A stretch of DNA of 15,106 nucleotides from NZQO01 sp002693605 (lineage in GTDB: Bacteria > Bacteroidota > Bacteroidia > Flavobacteriales > Flavobacteriaceae), in the NCBI GenBank assembly GCA_963972105.1, contig CAXAVH010000063.1:1-15106 (forward strand). Direction: 5' to 3'. Of this stretch, positions 1-5,813 are shown in pieces (the first letter of the stretch is position 1; each line of letters starts with the position of its first letter). The notes under the pieces are model-generated. The model had not been told where the DNA came from, did no database searches, and worked only from the letters and a program-made list of their open reading frames with translations. The translations under genes were made by a program, and so were the position numbers.

Positions 1-696
1 AATTCCCACTCCAAGCACCATTAATCCTACTGATTTAAGGTAATGGATGAGTATTTTTTTCTGAATCGCATCAATCAGGTACGCCACGCCAATGCAAAGG
101 ACCAGGAACAGCAAATAATAGGTCATTTGAAAATGGTTGGCTACTAGCTCAAGCGCCATTGCGACGGTGGTGAGCACGAAGCCCCATAGGTATTTTCCGC
201 GGAACGTGAGGAAAATGCCACTCAATACCAATGGCATATAGGCAATGGCATGGGCCTTGGCATTATGTCCTACTCCCAGGATTATTATAAGGTAGGTAGA
301 AAACCCAAAGGCTAACGCTCCTAGAAAGGCGAGCTTATAATCTAATTTCAGAACTAATAATAAAATATATAACCCGATAAAATAAAGGAAAAGGTAATCG
401 GCCGGTCTCGGCAGAAATCTAAGAGTCAGGTCAAGCTGTTTCGTGAAATTATACGGATATTTTGCACCCAATTGATAGGTTGGCATTCCGCCGAAAGCGC
501 TATCGGTCCAATAGGTCTCCTCGCCCGTATTGGCGCGGTAGTCCTTAAGTTGCTTGGCCATTCCCTGGTATTGTACAATATCGCTTTGATAAATGGTTTT
601 TCCCTGTAAAACCGGGCTAAAATAGGCCAGTGCCGCAATAATAAACAACACGGTAATAACGAGGTGCGGGAGAATCTTACTGAAATCCAGTTTCAT
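1..696 (-). CDS. YfhO family membrane protein (N-terminal 232 residues, runs off left edge)
   Basis: This is the start of a large multi-pass membrane protein. Only the first 232 codons are in the window and the frame is still open at base 1. The start is the ATG at 694-696. A first transmembrane helix lies at about residues 10-28, followed by a loop with the sequence YQSDIVQYQGMAKQ and then GEETYWTDSAFGGMPTYQ. Further helices follow from about residue 100 onward, including a GVGHNAKAHAIAYMPL stretch. This pattern is typical of flavobacterial YfhO-like proteins, which have a GT-C-like glycosyltransferase architecture. Bacillus YfhO acts in lipoteichoic acid glycosylation, but the Bacteroidota role is not established. 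The gene lies 97 bp downstream of the DUF4834 gene on the same strand. A near-consensus -7 element (TATTTTCG, 721-728 on the minus strand) could give it its own promoter. Family assignment is from recognised sequence; function is inferred. Confidence 0.8.
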   Translation of the reverse strand, partial: MKLDFSKILPHLVITVLFIIAALAYFSPVLQGKTIYQSDIVQYQGMAKQLKDYRANTGEETYWTDSAFGGMPTYQLGAKYPYNFTKQLDLTLRFLPRPADYLFLYFIGLYILLLVLKLDYKLAFLGALAFGFSTYLIIILGVGHNAKAHAIAYMPLVLSGIFLTFRGKYLWGFVLTTVAMALELVANHFQMTYYLLFLVLCIGVAYLIDAIQKKILIHYLKSVGLMVLGVGI

Positions 697-793
697 AAAT
701 ATAACGTCAATTTATGAGACCGAAAATACATAAAATTATAATGAGGAGACCCCATAAATAGCTTAGAATACAGGATGGGCAAATGGGAAAAGG

Positions 794-1054
794 CTACTCA
801 ACCTCTTCGAAATCTACGTACTCGCCAACTTTTTTGCGCGTGGTACGCTGTTGCCGGGGCTGCTTGTGGATAGAGATATCGCCTTTCTGTTTTTTTGGTC
901 GTGCGGAAGAATCGACATTCCCGAACATTTCCTCGAAACGCTGCCCCGCCTTCTTGGCAAAGTACCTGAAAAGATAAGGTTTGGCCAATTTAAAGATAAA
1001 CTTCAACCCGAAGTATATCAACAGTAGTATTAAGAGCGTTTTCAGAAAAGCCAT
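794..1054 (-). CDS. DUF4834 family small membrane protein
   Basis: An 86-residue protein. One hydrophobic helix lies at about residues 4-24 (FLKTLLILLLIYFGLKFIFK), followed by a basic segment (KPYLFRYFAKKAGQRFEEMF) and a charged C-terminal tail rich in K, R and E (about 50-86, ending EYVDFEEVE). This is the layout of DUF4834, a Bacteroidota family of unknown function that is anchored by one N-terminal helix with the tail probably in the cytoplasm. It is transcribed toward the YfhO gene and divergently from the beta-barrel gene. A good promoter lies just upstream (TTG, 21 bp, TACTTTTG). No enzymatic motif is visible and I do not assign a function. Confidence 0.8.
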   Translation of the reverse strand: MAFLKTLLILLLIYFGLKFIFKLAKPYLFRYFAKKAGQRFEEMFGNVDSSARPKKQKGDISIHKQPRQQRTTRKKVGEYVDFEEVE

Positions 1055-1074
1055 AGCGGGTAAAAAATTCTTTT

Positions 1075-1106
1075 CAAAAGTACGGAAAGGAGCCTAAAAA
1101 GACCAA
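1075..1106 (-). promoter_or_regulatory. Bacteroidota promoter for the DUF4834 gene
   Basis: On the minus strand TACTTTTG (1075-1082) matches the TAnnTTTG -7 consensus exactly, and a TTG (1104-1106) lies 21 bp upstream as a -33 element. The start codon is 20 bp downstream of the -7 box. Confidence 0.6.
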
Positions 1107-1137
1107 AATCATCTATTAAATTAATGATAAAATCTTA

Positions 1138-1145
1138 TATCTTTG
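1138..1145 (+). promoter_or_regulatory. -7 promoter element of the beta-barrel/GNAT operon
   Basis: TATCTTTG matches TAnnTTTG exactly and ends 17 bp before the ATG at 1163. It lies downstream of the in-frame ATG at 1124, so transcription from here would exclude that ATG. This is the main reason for choosing the 1163 start. No clear TTG -33 element is seen at the usual distance. Confidence 0.55.
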
Positions 1146-1162
1146 AACGAAACCAATCCCTT

Positions 1163-2158
1163 ATGAAGTATTCTGTTTTCAGCATTCTCCTCACGTTTCT
1201 CATAACGGCCACGCCCCTCTCGGCGCAATACACCGAGATGATCAATACCAACAGGCCGGGTGCATCACAAGGCGCATTTTCGGTAGGTACGAATGTGCTG
1301 CAGTTTGAGACGGGGTTTAGCTACGGACAGGAAACACACGATTTGCTGCAAACTGAGAGCGACGTCTTTACCTGGGACTATGCCGCCCGCTACGGGTTGC
1401 TCTTCGAAGAGCTGGAAGTGAGCATTATGGGGGCTTTTCGCTCCCAAAATCTCGTTGATACACGAGGCGCCATAGATCGTGAAATAAAGCAGAGCAATTT
1501 TACCTCGAATACGGTTGGGGCAAAATACCTGTTTTACGATCCCTACCGAAGGAAAGAGCAACGAGGCCCCAATTTATATAGCTGGAAGGCGAACAACAGA
1601 TTTCAGTGGTCCGATTTGATTCCGGCGCTCGCCCTTTACGCGGGTGCAAATTTCGATTTTGCCGAAAACCCCTTTACCCCCGAGCTAGAGGCCAGCATTA
1701 GCCCCAAGTTGGCGCTTTCTACCCAAAACAACTTCTTGGGAGGGTTTGTATTGGTCACCAATATAATTGCCGATCGAGTTACGACTGACTTTCCCACATA
1801 CGGATATATCGTTACGCTAACCCACGCCACAAACGATTATTTTTCGGTATTTGTTGAAAATCAAGGGTTTGACAGTGATTTTTATGCCGATCAACTTTTG
1901 CGCGGTGGAGCGGCGGTGCTGATTAACAGCAATTTGCACCTAGACGCCTCGGCAACATTCAACTTTAAGGATACACCATCGCTTTGGACTGCCCGTCTTG
2001 GGGTGGCCTATCGGTTCGACATGCACGATCGTGACGAGTTTATAGAGGAAAAAGGCAGGTCTGGGCGCAAGCTAAGGCGCGAACAAAAAGAAAAACAGTA
2101 TAAGAAGAAGCGGAAGGAAGGCGACGATGATGGTGACGGAGGCCTCGCTTCTTACTAA
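1163..2158 (+). CDS. outer-membrane beta-barrel protein, Phenol_MetA_deg/"transporter" family
   Basis: A 331-residue exported protein. It begins with a signal peptide (MKYSVFSILLTFLITATPLSAQ, cleavage near residue 21/22). The mature protein starts with an INTNRPGASQGAF-type motif typical of flavobacterial transporter proteins of the Phenol_MetA_deg group. It continues with alternating aromatic and polar segments expected of beta-strands, such as LQFETGFSYG and WTARLGVAYRFD. An odd C-terminal tail (about 300-331) is strongly basic (GRKLRREQKEKQYKKKRK) and then acidic (GDDDGDGG), beyond the predicted last strand. The start at 1163 is preferred over an in-frame ATG at 1124, because only the later start puts the signal peptide at the N-terminus and lies downstream of the TATCTTTG promoter element. 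The GNAT gene follows 8 bp after the stop, so the two probably form an operon. Substrate is unknown. Confidence 0.75.
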   Translation: MKYSVFSILLTFLITATPLSAQYTEMINTNRPGASQGAFSVGTNVLQFETGFSYGQETHDLLQTESDVFTWDYAARYGLLFEELEVSIMGAFRSQNLVDTRGAIDREIKQSNFTSNTVGAKYLFYDPYRRKEQRGPNLYSWKANNRFQWSDLIPALALYAGANFDFAENPFTPELEASISPKLALSTQNNFLGGFVLVTNIIADRVTTDFPTYGYIVTLTHATNDYFSVFVENQGFDSDFYADQLLRGGAAVLINSNLHLDASATFNFKDTPSLWTARLGVAYRFDMHDRDEFIEEKGRSGRKLRREQKEKQYKKKRKEGDDDGDGGLASY

Positions 2159-2166
2159 AATATATT

Positions 2167-3285
2167 ATGATAACAGTAACCGAAGTAACTACCCCCAAAG
2201 GGCTGAAACAATTTGTAACCTTTCCGTTTCAGTTATATAAAGACTGTCCTTATTGGGCGCCCCCACTCATTAAGGATGAAATGGAAACATTGGATATGTC
2301 CAAGAACCCCGTTTCCAAAAATGCCGAATCGTGGTACTTCCTGGCTAAGCGGGAGGGTGTTATAGTGGGTCGCATAGCGGTGATTATAAATCACCTGGAG
2401 GTGGACGAAATTGGAAAGAAAAAAGTGCGCTTTGGCTGGTTCGATGTCATCGACGATTTGGACGTAACCAAGGCGTTGTTGGAGAAAGTTTATGAAATCG
2501 GGAAAAAGCACCAACTGGAATACGCGGAGGGCCCGGTGGGCTTCTCCAATATGGAAAAGGCTGGGATCCTGACCATGGGGTATGAAGAGCTAAATACCAT
2601 GATCACTTGGTATCATTATCCGTATTACGCTTCGCATTTTGAGAAATTGGGCTTTGAGAAACAGGCAACTTGGGTTGAGTATAAAATGAGCATCCCCGAT
2701 ATTATCAAGGAAAAAGTGGCCAAATTTTCGGGGCTCATAAAGCAGCGGTATAATTTATCGGTTATACGCTTCAACAACAAAAAGGAGATTTTGCCTTATG
2801 TAGACACGATGTTCGAGTTGCTGAACAAGACCTACAATACCCTGCAAACATTTGTACCCATTCAGCAATACCAAATTGAGTACTACAAGGAAAAGTACTT
2901 TAGCTTTATACATCCAGATTATATAACCTGTATCAGGGAAGAAGATGGCACGCTAATCGCTTTTTCCATTGTCATGCCCTCGTTCAGTGAAGCACTCAAG
3001 AAGGCCAATGGCAGGTTGTTTCCCACTGGTTGGTTCCATATATTGCAGGCACAACGAAAGAATGATACCGCGGCCTTTTACCTTATAGGAATAGATCCCG
3101 AATACCAAGGCAAGGGCGTAACAGCCATCATTTTCGAGGAAATGCAGCACCTGTTCAATGCCAAGGGAATAAAAACCGTTGAAACAAACCCCGAACTGAA
3201 GGAGAATAAGGCGGTACAGCAACTCTGGAAAGATTACGATCCTGTGCAACATAAGGAACGGAGTACTTTTCGGAAATCTCTCTAA
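2167..3285 (+). CDS. large GNAT-fold N-acyltransferase
   Basis: A 372-residue cytoplasmic protein, more than twice the length of a simple GNAT enzyme. The C-terminal half carries the GNAT core. FYLIGIDPEYQGKGV around residues 303-318 contains the QGKGV form of the acyl-CoA pyrophosphate loop (Q314 onward), followed by a helix (TAIIFEEMQHLF) and the strand VETNPEL. The N-terminal half (FPFQLYKDCPYWAPPL, then VGRIAVIINHLEV and RFGWFDVIDD) looks like a second, degenerate GNAT repeat. Close relatives are common in Bacteroidota and are variously labelled GNAT acetyltransferase or hypothetical. The donor and acceptor are not shown by the sequence. The gene converges on the oxoamine synthase gene across a shared terminator, so an N-acyltransferase acting on its long-chain base product is a reasonable hypothesis but unproven. 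Confidence 0.75.
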   Translation: MITVTEVTTPKGLKQFVTFPFQLYKDCPYWAPPLIKDEMETLDMSKNPVSKNAESWYFLAKREGVIVGRIAVIINHLEVDEIGKKKVRFGWFDVIDDLDVTKALLEKVYEIGKKHQLEYAEGPVGFSNMEKAGILTMGYEELNTMITWYHYPYYASHFEKLGFEKQATWVEYKMSIPDIIKEKVAKFSGLIKQRYNLSVIRFNNKKEILPYVDTMFELLNKTYNTLQTFVPIQQYQIEYYKEKYFSFIHPDYITCIREEDGTLIAFSIVMPSFSEALKKANGRLFPTGWFHILQAQRKNDTAAFYLIGIDPEYQGKGVTAIIFEEMQHLFNAKGIKTVETNPELKENKAVQQLWKDYDPVQHKERSTFRKSL

Positions 3286-3286
3286 C

Positions 3287-3317
3287 AAAAAAACGACCGC
3301 AATCGCGGTCGTTTTTT
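3287..3317. terminator. bidirectional rho-independent terminator
   Basis: The stem AAACGACCGC (3291-3300) and GCGGTCGTTT (3305-3314) is closed by the loop AATC. A-tracts on the left and T-tracts on the right give a U-run to transcripts from either strand. It ends both the GNAT gene (stop at 3285) and the oxoamine synthase gene (stop at 3336). Confidence 0.85.
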
Positions 3318-3335
3318 ATATCTATTTTATTGAAG

Positions 3336-4558
3336 CTACTCCCCCATCGCCTTTGCAACGGCAGCAGATAATCTTTTATAGGTTCCATTCTCCAAGCGCT
3401 CGCGAATGGCCGAAAAGGCATCGAGCGTTTCCTCGATATCTTCCATGGTATGGGTGGCCGTCGGAATCATTCGCAACAAGATTAACCCTTTCGGAATTAC
3501 AGGATAGACTACGATTGAACAGAAAATACCGTGATTTTCACGCAAATCCTTTACCAGGGCCATGGCCTCTGGAATACTTCCCTTTAAATATACCGGCGTT
3601 ACACAGCTCTGTGTCGTACCAATATCAAAGCCACGTTTTTTCAGTCCACCTTGCAGCGCATCTACGTTTTCCCAAAGTTTTTCCTTCAACTCGGGCATAG
3701 TACGCAGCATATCGAGGCGTTTCAGCGCTCCTTCTACCAGCTGCATCTGCAGTGATTTAGCGAACATCTGCGAACGCAGGTTATACTTTAGGTAGTTTAT
3801 GATTTCCTCATCGGCGGCTATGAAAGCACCGGTACTCGCCATCGATTTGGCAAATGTCGCGAAATAAACGTCAATGCCGTTTTTCCGAGGGTACCGAAAC
3901 CGTGTGCATCATCAACAAATAAACGGAAATTATAGCGTTTCTTCAGGGCTGCGATTTCCTTTAATTTTCCCTGTTCCCCGCGCATTCCGAAGACACCTTC
4001 GGAAATAAGCAAAATTCCGCCGCCGGTCTTTTCGGCAACTTTTTCCGCGCGTTTCAGGTTTTTCTCGATACTTTCCATATCGTTATGCTTGTAGGTGAAT
4101 CGCTGCCCCAAGTGCAAGCGAACCCCATCGATGATACACGCGTGTGCATCAACATCGTACACAATAACATCGTCTTTTGATACCAGGGCATCGATGGTCG
4201 AAACCATACCCTGATAACCGAAGTTTAACAAATAGGCTGCTTCCTTATTGACAAAGGCTGCCAGCTCATTTTGCAGTTGCTCGTGCAAATCGGTATGCCC
4301 GCTCATCATTCGTGCGCCCATTGGATACGCAGAGCCGTACTTGGCGGCGGCCTCGGAGTCTACCTTTCGCACCTCGGGGTGGTTGGCAAGGCCCAGGTAG
4401 TCGTTAACGCTCCAGGTAATTACTTCCTTTCCGCGAAATCCCATGCGGTTGGCAATAGGACCCTCCAGCTTTGGGAACACAAAATACCCCTCGGCCTGTT
4501 CTGCCCATTTTCCTAGCGGGCCTTTGTCTTTATAAATTTTATCAAATAAATCTTTCAT
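3336..4558 (-). pseudogene. alpha-oxoamine synthase (serine palmitoyltransferase / cysteate acyltransferase-like), frameshifted
   Basis: Two reading frames together encode one PLP enzyme of the alpha-oxoamine synthase family (KBL, BioF, serine palmitoyltransferase), which condenses an amino acid with an acyl thioester and releases CO2. The 5' part (4558 to 3818) has the family motifs VNDYLGLANHPEV (51-63), GARMMSGHTDLHEQLQ (81-96), the PLP-stacking DAHACIIDG with H139, and VDDAHGFGTLGK (215-226). It then leaves frame and stops after 246 codons. The 3' part continues in the -1 frame with GIDVYFATFAKSMASTGAF, which includes the Schiff-base lysine codon at 3846-3848, and runs to the stop at 3336. 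The join also lacks about 12 residues: H219 to the lysine is 18 intervening residues here but about 28-30 in E. coli BioF and KBL. The ATG at 4558 is used, not the TTG at 4561. An intact product would be about 415-420 aa. No predicted single product keeps both halves of the active site. Confidence 0.85.
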
Positions 4559-4584
4559 CAATTATTTGGTTTCAGCATAAGTGG

Positions 4585-4614
4585 CAAAAGTAACTAAATT
4601 CCATAGGATAGCAA
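4585..4614 (-). promoter_or_regulatory. promoter of the oxoamine synthase gene
   Basis: On the minus strand, TTG (4612-4614), 19 bp, then TACTTTTG (4585-4592) is a full match to the Bacteroidota -33/-7 layout. The predicted start of transcription is about 20 nt upstream of the ATG at 4558. The gene therefore has its own promoter even though the neighbouring PLP gene is on the same strand. Confidence 0.7.
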
Positions 4615-4639
4615 CATTCTTTTTCAGTAAGAATTGAAC

Positions 4640-4674
4640 AAAAAAAAGGTCCTTGCAAAATTTGTAAGAACCTT
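4640..4674 (-). terminator. rho-independent terminator of the CBS/cysteine synthase-like gene
   Basis: On the minus strand a hairpin (arms 4646-4659 and 4661-4674, one mismatch and one G-U pair) is followed by eight Ts (4640-4647 read in reverse). It begins about 20 bp after the stop at 4695 and lies upstream of the oxoamine synthase promoter, so the two PLP genes are separate transcription units. Confidence 0.75.
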
Positions 4675-4694
4675 ATTATCTATGAGTTGAGAAT

Positions 4695-5732
4695 TTATTT
4701 TACGTATTCTATCTCGGCCGAAATCTCGGTCTCGGTATCGAAAAAACCCTGTTGTTCCATCCAATCATCACTATAAATCTTGCTCATATAGCGCGATCCG
4801 TGATCTGGAAAAATAACCACTACGTTACTCGCGTCACTGAAAGTTCCAGCTTCGCTTAATTGCTTGATTCCTTGCATGGCCGCACCGCTTGTATACCCCA
4901 CGAACAAACCTTCATTCTTGGCAATTTCACGGGCCGAATGGGCGCTATCCGCATCGGTTACCTTAATGAAATAGTCGATTACGTCAAAATCCGTAGCCGA
5001 TGGAATCAGGTTCTTACCAAGCCCTTCAATTCGGTACGGGTAAATCTCATTTTTATCGAGCTCACGTGTTTGGTGATACTTTTGCAATACCGAGCCATAG
5101 GCGTCAATTCCTATTACCTTGATATCGGGGTTTTGCTCCTTCAGGTAACGGGCGGTTCCGGAGATGGTGCCGCCGGTGCCGCTACAAGCTACCAAATGGG
5201 TAATCTGCTCTTTGGTCTGCTTCCAAATTTCGGGCCCCGTCGTGGTGTAATGGGCTTCGATATTCAGGTCGTTGAAATACTGGTTAATGTATACCGACCC
5301 CTCTATTTCATTGTGTAGGCGCTTTGCCACTTCGTAATAGGAACGCGGGTCGTCTGCCGGCACGTGGGCCGGACATACGTAAACCTTGGCCCCCATAGTA
5401 CGGAGCATATCTATTTTATCTTTTGAAGATTTTGAGCTTACCGCCAAGATACAGTCGTACCCTTTTATGATGCTCACCATTGCTATGCTGAAACCGGTAT
5501 TGCCACTGGTGGTTTCAATGATGGTGCTGCCGGGGGTTAAAATACCCTTTTTCTCGGCTTGCTCAATAATGTGCAGCGCTATGCGATCTTTGGTGGAGTG
5601 CCCCGGATTAAAGGCTTCTACCTTCGCGAAAAAGTTTCCTTTCATTTGTGATGTACTCTGCTTCAGCTTAATCAATGGGGTGTTACCTATAAGGTCCAAC
5701 ACATTTTCGTGAGCTTCAATCGCTTCTTTCAT
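4695..5732 (-). CDS. PLP-dependent beta-replacement enzyme (cysteine synthase/CBS family), candidate cysteate synthase
   Basis: A 345-residue fold-type II PLP enzyme. Visible motifs, counted from the ATG at 5732, are IGNTPLIKL (15-23), FNPGHSTKDRIA with the PLP lysine K48 (41-52), the amino-acid loop TTSGNTG (74-80), the phosphate-binding SGTGGT (184-189), GYTSGAA (279-285) and FPDHGSRYMSKIYSDDWM (308-325). The last is closer to cystathionine beta-synthase than to CysK. Enzymes of this group replace the beta-substituent of serine, O-acetylserine or O-phosphoserine with a sulfur nucleophile. Beside a long-chain-base synthase in a flavobacterium, a cysteate synthase role (sulfite as nucleophile) feeding sulfonolipid synthesis is likely; plain cysteine or cystathionine synthesis is the alternative. 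The in-frame TTG at 5753 was rejected in favour of ATG. A TACCTTTG promoter element lies about 59 bp upstream and a terminator follows the stop. Confidence 0.8.
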   Translation of the reverse strand: MKEAIEAHENVLDLIGNTPLIKLKQSTSQMKGNFFAKVEAFNPGHSTKDRIALHIIEQAEKKGILTPGSTIIETTSGNTGFSIAMVSIIKGYDCILAVSSKSSKDKIDMLRTMGAKVYVCPAHVPADDPRSYYEVAKRLHNEIEGSVYINQYFNDLNIEAHYTTTGPEIWKQTKEQITHLVACSGTGGTISGTARYLKEQNPDIKVIGIDAYGSVLQKYHQTRELDKNEIYPYRIEGLGKNLIPSATDFDVIDYFIKVTDADSAHSAREIAKNEGLFVGYTSGAAMQGIKQLSEAGTFSDASNVVVIFPDHGSRYMSKIYSDDWMEQQGFFDTETEISAEIEYVK

Positions 5733-5790
5733 AAAGGGAGTTTTTGTTGCCAAAATTTACAGTATGTTACTGCTATTTTTTAAAACGGGA

Positions 5791-5798
5791 CAAAGGTA
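5791..5798 (-). promoter_or_regulatory. -7 promoter element of the CBS/cysteine synthase-like gene
   Basis: TACCTTTG on the minus strand matches TAnnTTTG exactly and lies in the gap after the peptidase gene. No good TTG is found at 17-21 bp upstream; the nearest is 12 bp away. The predicted 5' leader is about 50 nt. Confidence 0.45.
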
Positions 5799-5813
5799 CG
5801 GTAAAAAATCCAA

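Noticed and set aside
1124..1162. Earlier ATG for the beta-barrel gene
   Set aside because: It lies upstream of the -7 box and would bury the signal peptide behind 13 non-hydrophobic residues.
1265..1561. Antisense open frame inside the beta-barrel gene (and similar ones at 4860-5318 plus, 6765-7118 plus, 2953-3288 minus)
   Set aside because: They lie wholly or almost wholly opposite well-supported genes, lack recognisable domains and have composition expected of shadows.
3875..3895. Programmed -1 frameshifting as the normal mode of expression of the oxoamine synthase
   Set aside because: The run is GG-A5-C, not a full A6 slippery heptamer in the right register. A conserved stretch of about 12 residues is also missing at the same place, so damage or sequence error is simpler. 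Slippage is kept only as a possible bypass.
4559..4561. TTG start one codon before the oxoamine synthase ATG
   Set aside because: An ATG follows immediately and matches the usual MKDLFDKIY N-terminus.
4562..4694. Riboswitch or small RNA between the two PLP genes
   Set aside because: The sequence is fully explained by a terminator hairpin and a -33/-7 promoter; no further conserved-looking structure is seen.
5733..5753. TTG start seven codons upstream of the CBS/cysteine synthase-like gene
   Set aside because: The ATG at 5732 is in frame, close to the conserved IGNTPL motif as in relatives, and the extra residues look unconserved.
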